64,000 bases of DNA from Pseudomonas sp. M47T1 (GCF_000263855.1 NZ_AJWX01000004.1:1-64000); one strand, 5' to 3'. Positions 27,227 to 36,654 are shown, counted from the first letter of the stretch. Made by a program: numbers and translations. The notes: a model not told the origin generated them from the sequence alone.

Positions 27227-27918
27227 GCATCAAGCTGATCACCTTCGACCTGGACGACACGCTGTGGGATACCGCGCCGGTGATCATCAGCGCCGAAGCC
27301 GTGTTGCGCGATTGGCTGGCCGCCCACGCACCAAAGCTGGGCGCAGTGGAAGTCGAGCAGCTTTTCGCCATTCGCAAACGGCTGGTCGACGCTGAGCCTG
27401 GCTTGAAGCACCGTATCAGTGCATTGCGCCGCCTGGTGCTGTGGCATGCACTGTGTGAGGCTGGCTATACACAGCCTGAAGCCCACCCCCTGGCCGACAA
27501 GAGCTTCGAGGTGTTCCTGCATGCCCGCCACCAGATCGAGATCTTTCCCGAAGTGCAACCCGTGCTGGAACAGCTGAGCCAGGGCTACACCCTGGGCGTA
27601 GTCACCAACGGCAATGCCGACGTGCGTCGCCTGGGCCTGGCCGATCATTTCGCCTTTGCCCTGTGCGCCGAAGACCTGGGCATAGGCAAACCCGACCCCG
27701 CGCCTTTCATGGAAGCCCTGAAACGCGCTGGCAACGTGGCGGCGAGTGCCGCCGTGCATGTGGGCGACCACCCCGGCGATGACATCCTTGGCGCGCAACA
27801 GGTGGGCTTCAAGGCCATCTGGTACAACCCGCAGGGTAAACCCTGGGAAGCCGACCACGCGCCGGATGCCGAAGTACGCAGCCTGCTGGAAATCCCTCAC
27901 GTCATTGCCCGCTGGTAA
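27223..27918 (+). CDS. HAD-superfamily hydrolase, YigB-like
   Basis: 231 aa. The HAD catalytic motif I is FDLDDTLWD with the nucleophile Asp9 and acid/base Asp11; motif II is VVTNGNAD, motif III a Lys in [10 protein letters not shown] and motif [14 protein letters not shown]. The cap is helical (subfamily IA). In E. coli the gene in the same position (yigB) encodes a phosphatase acting on the FMN precursor and other small phosphates; the substrate here is inferred. It ends the lptM operon and is followed by a strong terminator. Confidence 0.9.
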   Translation: MSIKLITFDLDDTLWDTAPVIISAEAVLRDWLAAHAPKLGAVEVEQLFAIRKRLVDAEPGLKHRISALRRLVLWHALCEAGYTQPEAHPLADKSFEVFLHARHQIEIFPEVQPVLEQLSQGYTLGVVTNGNADVRRLGLADHFAFALCAEDLGIGKPDPAPFMEALKRAGNVAASAAVHVGDHPGDDILGAQQVGFKAIWYNPQGKPWEADHAPDAEVRSLLEIPHVIARW

Positions 27919-27952
27919 CCCTGACGGCAGCGGGTACAAAATCCCAGGCATG

Positions 27953-27981
27953 AAAAAGCCCGCAGCGACGGCGGGCTTTTT
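27953..27981. terminator. Strong bidirectional intrinsic terminator
   Basis: AAAAAGCCCGC (27953-27963) and GCGGGCTTTTT (27971-27981) form a perfect 11-bp stem with a 7-base loop, with A and T runs on the two sides. It lies between the convergent HAD and sutA genes and should stop transcripts from both. Confidence 0.92.
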
Positions 27982-27996
27982 CAGGCAAGCAGGGGC

Positions 27997-28320
27997 TCAG
28001 ATAGGGCGGCTGCCATATTTGTTGTCCGGCTTCTTGGGCGGGTCGGCGACCACATTGGCCTCGACTTCCTGCACCTTGCCACCACGCGCCAGGAATTCAT
28101 CCATGGCACGGGCAAGGGCATCACGCTCCTTGTTCTTGGCTTCAATGCTCGGCAGTTCGTCTACCGACACAGCAGCCTTGGACTTGCCTTTGGCCGAGGG
28201 CGCGGGGGTATCGTCGCCGCTGTCGTCAGCAACGTCTTCGGCTGCCGCCTCCAGGCCTTCCTCGGTATCGTCCTCGTCACCTACTTCGAGTTCGTCGTTT
28301 TCCAGATCATCGTCGCTCAT
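27997..28320 (-). CDS. sutA: SutA, RNA polymerase-binding regulator
   Basis: 107 aa. The N-terminal half is extremely acidic and disordered (Asp/Glu runs through residue 40), the centre (about 52-80) is a conserved helix with DELPSIEAKNKERDALARAMDEF in two overlapping parts, and the tail ends in KKPDNKYGSRPI. This arrangement matches SutA, described in P. aeruginosa as a small protein that binds RNA polymerase and raises ribosomal and maintenance gene expression in slow growth. The gene is monocistronic with a terminator on its 3' side. Confidence 0.9.
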   Translation of the reverse strand: MSDDDLENDELEVGDEDDTEEGLEAAAEDVADDSGDDTPAPSAKGKSKAAVSVDELPSIEAKNKERDALARAMDEFLARGGKVQEVEANVVADPPKKPDNKYGSRPI

Positions 28321-28421
28321 GTTCTACCTCATGACTTGCGAAAAGCAGATTATTTATAGCGCAGCCTGACCGTCTGTCGATGGCTGCCAGGAAAAATTCA
28401 TGGTCGTCGTTTTATCGACGC

Positions 28422-28847
28422 TCATGGGGTCTCGCCCTGCAACGTGGCGATCACCCTGCGAGCACCGCCGTGATCGCGGTGTTCGCCCAAATACACACCT
28501 TGCCAGGTACCCAGCGCCAACCGCCCGTCCCTCACTGGCAACGTAAGCTGACAGCCTAGCAAACTGGCCTTGAAGTGTGCCGGCAGGTCATCAGCGCCTT
28601 CGTCGTCATGTTCGAAACCGCTGTCACCCTGGGGTACCAGGCGGTTGAAGAAACGCTCGAAATCACGACGAACCGCCGGGTCGGCGTTTTCGTTAATGGT
28701 CAACGACGCCGACGTATGTTGCAGCATCAGGTGCAGCAAGCCGATTCGACATGCACGCAACTCGGGCCAGTCGGCCAGCAGTTCATCCGTCACCAGATGA
28801 AAGCCGCGCGGCCTTGGCTTCAAGGTGATCAACCGTTGCTGCCACAT
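28422..28847 (-). CDS. yjbQ: YjbQ family (UPF0047) protein, secondary thiamine-phosphate synthase-like
   Basis: 141 aa, the family length with the start at 28847; GTGTGGAGAATGGT supplies a ribosome binding site there, whereas an in-frame start nine codons upstream would add unconserved residues. Family motifs are [26 protein letters not shown] (about 46-70) and the His-rich end [20 protein letters not shown]. coli YjbQ has weak thiamine-phosphate synthase activity and can rescue thiE mutants; the physiological role is not certain. Confidence 0.9.
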   Translation of the reverse strand: MWQQRLITLKPRPRGFHLVTDELLADWPELRACRIGLLHLMLQHTSASLTINENADPAVRRDFERFFNRLVPQGDSGFEHDDEGADDLPAHFKASLLGCQLTLPVRDGRLALGTWQGVYLGEHRDHGGARRVIATLQGETP

Positions 28848-29005
28848 ACCATTCTCCACACGTTCGGGGCGCATTCTAGCGCGCTCTGGGAAAAAGCAAA
28901 GGGGCTAAATTCATCATTATCTGTAAGCCAAACGCCTACTGGACAAGGATGCTGGAACTTGGCTAGCAGAAACCGTTTGCGTCTCCAGCAAATGACAAAT
29001 TGCAG

Positions 29006-29041
29006 GCGAAAAAATGCCCGGCGAGCCGGGCATTTTTTCGC
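29006..29041 (-). terminator. Intrinsic terminator after amtB
   Basis: A perfect 17-base inverted repeat, GCGAAAAAATGCCCGGC (29006-29022) with GCCGGGCATTTTTTCGC (29025-29041). On the minus strand the GC stem is followed by TTTTTT, ten bases after the amtB stop codon. The symmetry lets it work in both directions. Confidence 0.9.
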
Positions 29042-29050
29042 AAGCGGCGG

Positions 29051-30394
29051 TTACAGGTTGTAGCCGCGCTCGTTGTGTTGCGCCAGGTCGAGGCCGACCG
29101 ACTCTTCTTCTTCATTGACCCGCAGGCCCATGACCACATCCAGCACCTTGAGGATGACGAAGGTCACCACGGCGGTGTAGACGATGGTGAAGGCGACGCC
29201 TTTGCACTGAATCCACACTTGTGCGGCAATGTCGGTCACGGTGCCGAAGCCGCCCAGCGAAGGCGCTGCGAACACACCGGTGAGGATCGCGCCGAGGATA
29301 CCGCCGATACCGTGCACGCCGAAGGCGTCCAGGGAGTCGTCGTAGCCCAGTTTGCGTTTCAGGGTAGTGGCGCAGAAGAAACACACTACGCCTGCGGCCA
29401 GGCCGATGACCAGCGAGCCCATCGGGCCGACGGTACCAGCTGCCGGAGTAATGGCTACCAGGCCCGCAACCACGCCCGAGGCGATGCCCAGTGCGCTAGG
29501 TTTGCCGTGGGTGATCCACTCGGCGAACATCCAGCCCAGTGCGGCGGCGGCGGTGGCGATCTGGGTAACCAGCATGGCCATGCCGGCGGTGCCGTTGGCA
29601 GCAGTGGCGGAACCGGCGTTGAAGCCGAACCAGCCTACCCACAGCATGGCGGCGCCCATCAGGGTGTAACCCAAGTTGTGCGGGGCCATCGGAGTGGTAG
29701 GGAAGCCCTTGCGCTTGCCCAGCACCAGGCAGGCAACCAGGCCGGCAACACCGGCGTTGATGTGCACCACGGTACCACCGGCGAAGTCCAGCACGCCCCA
29801 GTCGCCCAGCAACGAGCCAGGCCCCGACCAGACCATGTGCGCGATCGGTGCATAGACCAGGGTGAACCAGATGCCCATGAACACCAGCATGGCCGAGAAC
29901 TTCATGCGTTCAGCGAACGCACCGACGATCAGCGCTGGGGTGATGATGGCAAAGGTCATCTGGAAGGCCACGAACACTGCCTCAGGGATCAGCGCCGAAG
30001 GGCCAGTGATGCTGGCTGGCGTGATACCGGCCAGGAAGGCCTTGGCAAAACTGCCGACAAACGAGTTGTAGTTGACGACGCCAGCTTCCATACCAGTGGT
30101 ATCGAAGGCCATGCTGTAGCCATAAATGGTCCACAGAATGCTGACCAGGCCGGTAATGGCGAAGCACTGCATCATCACGGAAAGAATGTTTTTGGAACGA
30201 ACCATGCCACCGTAGAACAGGGCAAGGCCCGGGATGGTCATGAACAGCACCAGCGCCGTGGACGTCAGCATCCAGGACGTGTCGCCTGAGTTGAGGACCA
30301 GTGCCGGAGCAGGGACCGGATCAGCCGCCAGGGCCATGCCGGGTATTACGAGGGACAACAGGGCTCCTAGCCCTGCGAATTGACGCAGAGTCAT
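29051..30394 (-). CDS. amtB: Ammonium transporter AmtB
   Basis: 447 aa. A cleavable signal sequence (MTLRQFAGLGALLSLVIPGMALA) precedes eleven membrane spans. Both pore histidines are seen in YAPIAHMVW and FGVHGIGG, and the family stretches LALFYGGMVRSKN and DFAGGTVVHINAGVAGLVA are intact. It conducts ammonium across the inner membrane at low external nitrogen and is blocked by the PII protein GlnK. It lies 35 bases downstream of glnK in the same operon, the classic arrangement, and is followed by a strong terminator. Confidence 0.97.
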   Translation of the reverse strand: MTLRQFAGLGALLSLVIPGMALAADPVPAPALVLNSGDTSWMLTSTALVLFMTIPGLALFYGGMVRSKNILSVMMQCFAITGLVSILWTIYGYSMAFDTTGMEAGVVNYNSFVGSFAKAFLAGITPASITGPSALIPEAVFVAFQMTFAIITPALIVGAFAERMKFSAMLVFMGIWFTLVYAPIAHMVWSGPGSLLGDWGVLDFAGGTVVHINAGVAGLVACLVLGKRKGFPTTPMAPHNLGYTLMGAAMLWVGWFGFNAGSATAANGTAGMAMLVTQIATAAAALGWMFAEWITHGKPSALGIASGVVAGLVAITPAAGTVGPMGSLVIGLAAGVVCFFCATTLKRKLGYDDSLDAFGVHGIGGILGAILTGVFAAPSLGGFGTVTDIAAQVWIQCKGVAFTIVYTAVVTFVILKVLDVVMGLRVNEEEESVGLDLAQHNERGYNL

Positions 30395-30429
30395 ATTGTT
30401 TTCTCCTGGGGCGTTGGGGTTTGGTCGGC

Positions 30430-30933
<504 letters not shown>

Positions 30934-30973
30934 TCACATCGACTGCATCAGTGCATGGGTCAATTGTGTCTAA

Positions 30974-30988
30974 GCAGAAAGCTTGCCA
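30974..30988 (-). promoter_or_regulatory. Sigma-54 promoter for glnK-amtB
   Basis: The minus strand reads TGGCAAGCTTTCTGC, matching the RpoN consensus TGGCAC-G-N4-TTGC at all but two positions, with the required GG and GC dinucleotides exactly ten bases apart. Transcription should start about 12 bases downstream, near 30962. Confidence 0.8.
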
Positions 30989-31061
30989 TGTCCGTGCAAC
31001 TCAACAAATTCGGCCTGTTTGCCACTATTGCCCAGGTTTGACTCACGCCTGATCAATGGTT

Positions 31062-31078
31062 GCGCCCCATCCTGGTGC
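31062..31078. promoter_or_regulatory. Candidate NtrC site, proximal
   Basis: GCGCC and GGTGC half-sites (31062-31066, 31074-31078) resemble the NtrC palindrome GCACC/GGTGC, but the spacer is seven bases, two longer than consensus. It is about 105 bp upstream of the predicted glnK start. Confidence 0.45.
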
Positions 31079-31096
31079 GCAGCGAATCGCGACGAT

Positions 31097-31111
31097 GCGC
31101 AAAAAGCGTGC
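31097..31111. promoter_or_regulatory. Candidate NtrC site, distal
   Basis: GCGC-N7-GTGC, with one mismatch to the GCAC-N7-GTGC consensus and correct spacing. It is about 140 bp upstream of the predicted glnK start, within the usual enhancer range. Confidence 0.45.
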
Positions 31112-31180
31112 GCCCGCCACGCCACTGACTATAGACGGCTGCGTGTTACACTCCAGGCCATCAGATTCAGGAATTTGCCC

Positions 31181-31441
31181 ATGCTTGCGCCCAAAGCCTT
31201 TCTCGACGCCCTTGGCGACCACGCCTCGCGCCTGTTCAGCGGCGACACTGGGCAGCCTCGCGCCGAACTGGAAAGCCAGTTCAAGGTGCTGCTGCAAAGC
31301 GGTTTCAGCAAGCTGGACTTGGTGAGCCGCGACGAATTCGACACCCAGATGGTGGTGCTGGCCCGCACCCGCGCGCGGCTGGAAGCACTGGAAGCCAAGA
31401 TGGCCGAGCTCGAAGCGCGCCTGGCTCCGCCAGCAGAGTAA
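31181..31441 (+). CDS. ubiK: UbiK, ubiquinone biosynthesis accessory factor (BMFP)
   Basis: 86 aa. The start at 31181 (MLAPKAFLDALGDHASRLF) follows CAGGAATTTGCCC. The N-terminus is an amphipathic membrane-binding helix, the middle has VLLQSGFSKLDLVSRDEFDTQ, and the C-terminus is a coiled coil (VLARTRARLEALEAKMAELEARL), the layout of the BMFP/UbiK family. UbiK with UbiJ helps the ubiquinone-synthesis enzymes act together in E. coli. A pair of inverted REP elements follows it. Confidence 0.92.
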   Translation: MLAPKAFLDALGDHASRLFSGDTGQPRAELESQFKVLLQSGFSKLDLVSRDEFDTQMVVLARTRARLEALEAKMAELEARLAPPAE

Positions 31442-31463
31442 TCGCGCACGCATCTGACTTCTC

Positions 31464-31550
31464 GTGGGAGCGGGCTCTGCCCGCGAAACATACGCCGCGG
31501 GGGGCCAGACACTGCGCGGTGCGGCTTTCGCGGGCAAAGCCCGCTCCCAC
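31464..31550. repeat. Pair of inverted REP elements (family A)
   Basis: GTGGGAGCGGGCTCTGCCCG followed by CGAAA (from 31464) faces TTCGCGGGCAAAGCCCGCTC followed by CCAC (31527-31550), nearly the same pair as at 23137-23224. It lies between ubiK and the LysR gene and may end the ubiK transcript. Confidence 0.85.
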
Positions 31551-31568
31551 AGGCATTACCACCAGCAG

Positions 31569-31591
31569 TTTGTAGCATTGCGCCATACAAA
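31569..31591. promoter_or_regulatory. Inverted repeat upstream of the LysR gene, candidate operator
   Basis: TTTGTA-N11-TACAAA, a perfect 6-bp inverted repeat centred about 65 bp before the LysR start. The arrangement resembles a LysR-type autoregulatory site, though the innermost pair is A/T rather than the classic T-N11-A. Confidence 0.45.
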
Positions 31592-31644
31592 GCTGGCCCT
31601 CTACACTCCAGCCATAATGCAAAATGGACCGGGGGCAAGCGCCA

Positions 31645-32556
31645 ATGAATCGCAATGAATTGCGCAAGGCCGACATCAACCTGATGGTGGTGTTCGAAAC
31701 CTTGATGCTGGAACGCAACGTCACCCGCGTCGCGGAAAAGCTGTTCCTTGGCCAACCCACCATCAGCTCGGCGCTCAACCGCCTGCGCAGCATGTTCAAC
31801 GACCCATTGTTCGTGCGCGTCGGCCACCGCATGGAGCCCACCGCCCGCGCCGAAGAGCTGGCGCGGCACCTGTCGCCGGCCCTGGACGCCCTGTCCATCG
31901 CCATCAGCCTGAGCCACGACTTCAACCCGGCCAGCAGCACCTCAACGTTCCGCATCGGCCTGTCCGATGACGTCGAGTTCGGCCTGCTGCCGCCCTTGCT
32001 GCGCGCCCTGCGCCTGGAAGCACCGAAAGTGGTGTTTGTGGTTCAACACGTAGACTACTGGCGCGTGCCGGACCTGCTGGCCTCCGGTGAAATCACCGTG
32101 GGCATCAGCCAGACCCGCGGCCTGCCGGCCAACGCCAAGCGCAAGCTGCTGCGACGCATCCAGCCGCGCATCCTGCGCGCCGACAAGTCCGACCACCCGC
32201 TCACCCTGGATGAATACTGCGAGCGCCCCCACGTGATCGTCTCGCACATGGCCAACACCAGCGGCGTGGTGGACGAATGGCTGGAAGAAATCGGCCGCAA
32301 GCGCAACGTCGTCCTCTCGGTCCCCCAATACAGCGCCCTGCCCGCCCTGCTGGCCGGCACCGACCTGCTCGCCGGCGCCCCGGACTACACCGCCAATGCC
32401 ATGGTCACCTACGGCAACCTGTACACCGAGCCACTGCCGTTCGACACCCCCACACTGGACCTGTCGATGGTGTGGTTGAGCGTGATGGATACAGATCCGG
32501 GGGAAAGGTGGTTGCGTTCGCGGCTAGAGGCGTTCATGAGCGATTTGCCGCGCTAA
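31645..32556 (+). CDS. LysR-family transcriptional regulator
   Basis: 303 aa. The ATG at 31645 (MNRNELRKADINLMVVFETLMLERNVTRVAE, in the first 31 residues) is preferred to one seven codons upstream. Residues 8-67 are the winged helix-turn-helix (VTRVAEKLFLGQPTISSALNRLR; FVRVGHRMEPTARAEEL), and about 95-300 the periplasmic-binding-like effector domain. It is close to the LysR gene found next to ubiK and comM in other Pseudomonas. Its target and effector are not known from sequence. The inverted repeat TTTGTA-N11-TACAAA just upstream may be its own binding site. Confidence 0.88.
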   Translation: MNRNELRKADINLMVVFETLMLERNVTRVAEKLFLGQPTISSALNRLRSMFNDPLFVRVGHRMEPTARAEELARHLSPALDALSIAISLSHDFNPASSTSTFRIGLSDDVEFGLLPPLLRALRLEAPKVVFVVQHVDYWRVPDLLASGEITVGISQTRGLPANAKRKLLRRIQPRILRADKSDHPLTLDEYCERPHVIVSHMANTSGVVDEWLEEIGRKRNVVLSVPQYSALPALLAGTDLLAGAPDYTANAMVTYGNLYTEPLPFDTPTLDLSMVWLSVMDTDPGERWLRSRLEAFMSDLPR

Positions 32557-32704
32557 TCGACAAACCGCATTGAGCGTAGTGCCGTCGTCCTGACAGTGGG
32601 ACCGGGAAACACCCTGACCCAATGTCCCCATGGCATTCCCGCCCCCGCCCACTACCCTTCAAAAACCGCAGGACGCGGCCCCCCCTTCAACGCACGGAGC
32701 AACC

Positions 32705-34198
32705 ATGTCCCTAGCCATCGTCCACAGCCGCGCTCAGGTCGGGGTCGGCGCGCCGGCCGTCACGGTGGAGACTCATCTGGCCAATGGCTTGCCGTCGCTG
32801 ACCCTGGTCGGCCTGCCGGAAGCCTCGGTGAAGGAGAGCAAGGACCGGGTGCGCAGTGCCATCGTCAATTCGCAGCTGAATTTCCCGGCGCGGCGCATTA
32901 CGCAGAACCTGGCGCCTGCCGACCTGCCCAAGGATGGCGGTCGCTATGACCTGGCCATCGCCCTTGGCATTCTCGCGGCCAGCGGGCAATTTCCGTGCGA
33001 GGCTTTGCGGGATGTGGAGTGCCTGGGCGAGTTGGCGCTATCGGGTGAAATTCGCCCGGTGCAAGGCGTGCTACCCGCCGCGCTGGCGGCGCGCGAAGCC
33101 GGGCGAGCGCTGGTGGTGCCTTGCGAGAACGCCGAGGAAGCCAGCCTGGCAACGGGGCTTGTGGTGATCGCAGCACGCAATCTGCTGGAGTTGGTGTATC
33201 ACTTCAATGAGCAGCAACGCATCAGCCCTTTCAGTTCCAATGGGCTGGTACTGCTGGACCGGCCCTACCCCGACCTCAGCGAAGTGCAGGGCCAGCAAGG
33301 TGCCAAGCGTGCGTTGCTGGTTGCTGCGGCAGGCGCCCACAACCTGTTGTTCAACGGGCCGCCCGGTACCGGCAAGACGCTGCTCGCCAGCCGCCTGCCC
33401 GGCCTGCTGCCACCACTGGATGAGCGCGAGGCGCTGGAAGTGGCGGCCATTCAATCCGTCGCCAGCCTCACGCCACTCAAGCATTGGCCCCAGCGGCCAT
33501 TCAGACACCCTCACCACTCGGCTTCCGGCGCGGCGCTGGTGGGCGGAGGCAGCCGCCCGCAGCCCGGGGAGATCACCTTGGCGCATCACGGCGTGCTGTT
33601 TCTGGACGAGTTGCCCGAGTTTGATCGCAAGGTGCTTGAAGTGCTGCGCGAACCGCTGGAATCGGGCGAAATCGTTATCGCCCGGGCCCGCGATAAGGTC
33701 CGCTTCCCGGCGCGCTTTCAACTGGTTGCCGCCATGAACCCCTGCCCCTGTGGATATCTCGGCGACCCCAGCAGCCGTTGCAGTTGCAGCACTGACCAGA
33801 TCGCCCGCTACCGCAACAAACTGTCCGGCCCGCTGCTGGACCGCATCGACCTGCACCTGACCGTCGCCCGGGAAACCACCGCACTGAACCCCACCCCGCA
33901 ACCCGGCGACGACACGGCCCACGCGGCCGCTCGCGTGGCCAGCGCGCGGGAGCGACAACTCAAGCGTCAAGGCTGCGCCAATGCCTTCCTCGACTTGCCG
34001 GGATTGAAGCTGCACTGCACGTTATCCACAGACGACGAGCAATGGCTGGAAACCGCCTGTGAGCGGTTGACCCTGTCATTACGGGCGGCGCATCGGCTGC
34101 TGAAAGTGGCGCGCACGTTGGCGGATCTGGAAGAGGTGGAGCAGATCGGGCGCGGGCATATCGCGGAGGCGCTGCAGTATCGGCCAACGAGTCCGTAA
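32705..34198 (+). CDS. comM: ComM/YifB-type AAA+ helicase (Mg-chelatase-like)
   Basis: 497 aa. The ATG at 32705 (MSLAIVHSRAQVGVGAPAVTVETHL, the first 25 residues) matches the family start. The N-terminal domain (about 1-170) contains ANGLPSLTLVGLPEASVKESKDRV; the AAA+ core has Walker A GPPGTGKTLL (about 218-227) and Walker B GVLFLDELPEF, and the cysteine-rich NPCPCGYLGDPSSRCSCS loop is present. ComM is a hexameric helicase that drives branch migration of integrating DNA during natural transformation. The gene is common in non-competent bacteria too, so competence cannot be inferred. Confidence 0.94.
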   Translation: MSLAIVHSRAQVGVGAPAVTVETHLANGLPSLTLVGLPEASVKESKDRVRSAIVNSQLNFPARRITQNLAPADLPKDGGRYDLAIALGILAASGQFPCEALRDVECLGELALSGEIRPVQGVLPAALAAREAGRALVVPCENAEEASLATGLVVIAARNLLELVYHFNEQQRISPFSSNGLVLLDRPYPDLSEVQGQQGAKRALLVAAAGAHNLLFNGPPGTGKTLLASRLPGLLPPLDEREALEVAAIQSVASLTPLKHWPQRPFRHPHHSASGAALVGGGSRPQPGEITLAHHGVLFLDELPEFDRKVLEVLREPLESGEIVIARARDKVRFPARFQLVAAMNPCPCGYLGDPSSRCSCSTDQIARYRNKLSGPLLDRIDLHLTVARETTALNPTPQPGDDTAHAAARVASARERQLKRQGCANAFLDLPGLKLHCTLSTDDEQWLETACERLTLSLRAAHRLLKVARTLADLEEVEQIGRGHIAEALQYRPTSP

Positions 34199-34220
34199 CA
34201 AATGGTCTCGTTTCGTTTAG

Positions 34221-34345
34221 CCAATTACCCAGGAAGCCGCCGACCTGCTCAGCGTATCGCGCCCCCATTTAGTCAAGCTATTGGAGCAAGGCGCTTTGCC
34301 ATTTACCAAAACGGGGCGACACCGAGCAAGAGCCCAGTCACTGAG
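34221..34345 (+). pseudogene. Decayed helix-turn-helix (excisionase/antitoxin-type) gene fragment
   Basis: Reading from 34224 in the + strand gives [20 protein letters not shown] followed by [14 protein letters not shown], which is the classic excisionase-family helix-turn-helix found in the DNA-binding half of many chromosomal antitoxins. The frame is closed on the left by TAG at 34218-34220, and similarity stops at GRHR near 34325, where the sequence passes into the 3' flank of the FUSC gene. No start codon in a good position and no toxin gene remain. It looks like a fossil left after deletion of a small regulatory or toxin-antitoxin gene between comM and the FUSC gene. Confidence 0.7.
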
Positions 34346-34351
34346 CTCGGT

Positions 34352-36349
34352 TCATTGCGCCCGAGTACACCAGCCGCGCCAGACGAATCGCAACTGCATC
34401 ACCGCTGCCCGCGCAAGCTCCTGCCTGCGCGCGGTCAACGAATCATCAGCATCCAGTACCGCCAGCAACCGCTCACTCGGTTCGTCCAACAGCGCACTTT
34501 GCTCCGGTGCCGGCGGCCCTTGCTTGAGCAGCCGTGCCACATCGCGAAGGTAGCGGTCACGTTCACTGGCCATAACGCCGCTGGCGTCGATGAGGCAACC
34601 ACGCAAATGCAACAGTTCGCCGCCCAGGTCCAGGCCATAAAGGCCGTTGTGCCACTGCAGGTTGGGTTCGTCAGGGTGCTGGGTGCGGTAGCGCGCCAGG
34701 CGCATCAAGCGGTCTGCCATGCGTCCGCCGAACCAGCCTTCGGCGTGGCTGAGCGGGCGCCGGGTAAGCTGCGAAAGGTCGGCCAGCGAGGCTTCCACCA
34801 GGCGCCGATAGTGGCGCACGCCGGGCCCCAGGGATACCAGGCGGAACACCACGACGGATATACCGACCCCGAACATCGTCGCCAAGGCCTTGTTGATGAA
34901 CTGTTCAAGGTCATAGGACATGACGTTGGCAGGGGCGACGTTGTTGACGAAGAAGATGCAGAACGACGAGGCGATGGGCGCGATGCTCGGCTGGCTCAGG
35001 CACAGCGAGGCCATGAACAACGGCACCCCCAGGCCCAGGCAGAGCATGGGGAAGCCTTCCCAGCCCGGCAGCAGGCCGTAGGCAACCAGCGCCGCCACCG
35101 GTACCGACACAGCAATGCCCTTGAGGAAGTTCAAAGCCGCGCCAGCCGGTGCCTCGCGGCCCGCGAACAGGCTCAGTACCACGCCGCAGATGGAGACGGC
35201 GCCCAACCCTGCCGGCCAGGCGGTAAACACCCAAAGGCCCGCCACGGCCAGGAATGCCAAGGCGCTGCGCAGGCCGGACATGGCCCCCTGCTCCATATCG
35301 CGGTGCCAGGCCAACGGGCCGGGCGCGTTGGTCACGGGCTTGCCCTGCTCCAAGGCCTTGAGTGTCTGCACAGCAACGGTGGCCAGCCTTACCACCACCG
35401 TCAGGCGCATGAGGCAGGCGTGCGCCTGAGGATCCAGGCCGGTCACCAGCAGGCTTTCGTCAAGCACCACGGCCTGCTGGTCAAGGGCGGTTTCGCCGCC
35501 GTCGGCCAGCGCCTTGGCGACACTCTGGATCAGCGGATCGACATATTCACCCCCCGCCTGGTCGAGCATCAGGCGCAGCCGCGCAACGCCACGCGCCACC
35601 CGCAGCAGGCTGAGCAAATCACGGCTCATTACCCGCAGCGCTTGCTCACGCAGGCGCCCCTGCGAGCCTTCGAACGCGGCGTGGTCACGCTGTGCATCTA
35701 CCGAGACAATGCGCCCCAAGGCATCCAGCAGGCCCTTGCGCTGGTCTACGCCCAGCAACTCCGAAGCCGCCGCAGCCATCCCCGCCTGCCAGGCGCCACG
35801 GGCCTGCACAGCGAGTTGCTGTTCGACACGTCGCGGCCACAGCACGGTGCTGACCAGTGAAGCGCAAACGATACCAAGGGTGATTTCGAAGAACCGCGCC
35901 TGGGCCTGGTCGAACACGTTCAGCGGCGCTGCGGTGGACGGCAAGGCGATAATCGCGGTGGTGTAGCCGGCCAGCACGAAGCCGTAGGAAGCATTATTGC
36001 GGTACAGCGACGCACCCGCCGTGCAGAAGCCCAACCATAAGGCCATACACAGCACAAACAGCAGCGACGCCTGGCTGAACACCGCGATCATGCCCAGGGA
36101 AACCACCGCACCGACAAAAGTGCCCAGCAACCGATACGCCCCCTTGGACAGCACCATGCCGCTCAATGGCTGGTTGACGATGAATACCGTGGTGAGTGCC
36201 CACTGCGGCTGCTGCATGTCGAGGATGAACGCCAGGTACAGCGCCAGGCCACCGCCCAGCATGTTCTTGATGGCAAATTGCAGCGCCGGGGCCGACGGGT
36301 TGAAGACCGCCTGGAAGAAATCGCTCAGCGCGCGAGGGAATGTCGGCAT
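34352..36349 (-). CDS. FUSC family inner-membrane transporter (AaeB/YccS-like)
   Basis: 665 aa. Two blocks of about five to six membrane spans each (roughly 25-180 and 365-510) are separated by a long cytoplasmic helical region, the layout of the fusaric-acid resistance family. The first block has [34 protein letters not shown] (about 25-58) and [21 protein letters not shown]; the second has [22 protein letters not shown]. Such proteins, usually with a membrane-fusion partner, export aromatic acids or related compounds; no partner gene is adjacent here. Its 3' end borders the decayed HTH fragment. Confidence 0.88.
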   Translation of the reverse strand: MPTFPRALSDFFQAVFNPSAPALQFAIKNMLGGGLALYLAFILDMQQPQWALTTVFIVNQPLSGMVLSKGAYRLLGTFVGAVVSLGMIAVFSQASLLFVLCMALWLGFCTAGASLYRNNASYGFVLAGYTTAIIALPSTAAPLNVFDQAQARFFEITLGIVCASLVSTVLWPRRVEQQLAVQARGAWQAGMAAAASELLGVDQRKGLLDALGRIVSVDAQRDHAAFEGSQGRLREQALRVMSRDLLSLLRVARGVARLRLMLDQAGGEYVDPLIQSVAKALADGGETALDQQAVVLDESLLVTGLDPQAHACLMRLTVVVRLATVAVQTLKALEQGKPVTNAPGPLAWHRDMEQGAMSGLRSALAFLAVAGLWVFTAWPAGLGAVSICGVVLSLFAGREAPAGAALNFLKGIAVSVPVAALVAYGLLPGWEGFPMLCLGLGVPLFMASLCLSQPSIAPIASSFCIFFVNNVAPANVMSYDLEQFINKALATMFGVGISVVVFRLVSLGPGVRHYRRLVEASLADLSQLTRRPLSHAEGWFGGRMADRLMRLARYRTQHPDEPNLQWHNGLYGLDLGGELLHLRGCLIDASGVMASERDRYLRDVARLLKQGPPAPEQSALLDEPSERLLAVLDADDSLTARRQELARAAVMQLRFVWRGWCTRAQ

Positions 36350-36491
36350 TCTATGCAGATCTACATAGCAAGCTAATGATTAGCATCGTATCCATATCCC
36401 TGCGCAAGAACCAGCCCATTCATTCAATAACCGCGGTGGCGGTGCAGGCGATACTCGAACACACTGTGTCCTGTCTTCGAAATACGTTCTC

Positions 36492-36596
36492 TTTTGACGA
36501 GTGGCTGTTGTTGCCAGGCTAGGCGCGGCGACGAGTCATAGCAGGGCTATGGCGAGGAGTCGCAACGCCGCCTGGTAACGGCAGACGCCGTCAAAA
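36492..36596. repeat. 105-bp imperfect palindrome
   Basis: Two arms of about 50 bp, beginning TTTTGACG and ending CGTCAAAA, meet at CATAGC-AGG-GCTATG (36537-36551). The arms contain CCAGGC (36515-36520) opposite GCCTGG (36569-36574) and GACGAGTC opposite GAGGAGTC, so the RNA or DNA could fold into one long hairpin. It dominates the 305-bp gap between the FUSC and MscS genes; the rest of this gap, nearer the FUSC start, shows only AT-rich promoter-like sequence. Confidence 0.8.
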
Positions 36597-36654
36597 GTGA
36601 ACAGCTTATTTCGGAGCCAGGACACTAGACCAGCCGATCTAACTTGGGGCCACC

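Noticed and set aside
29000..30289. 429-codon frame opposite amtB
   Set aside because: amtB is complete with eleven spans and pore histidines; the antisense product is His/Gln-rich with no family resemblance.
34221..34345. The HTH fragment as a functional small antitoxin gene
   Set aside because: There is an in-frame stop immediately before it, no good start codon, no ribosome binding site and no toxin gene, so it is recorded as a pseudogene.
34202..35860. 552-codon plus-strand frame opposite the FUSC gene
   Set aside because: Shadow of the transporter. Only its first part overlaps the HTH remnant, and that lies in another frame.
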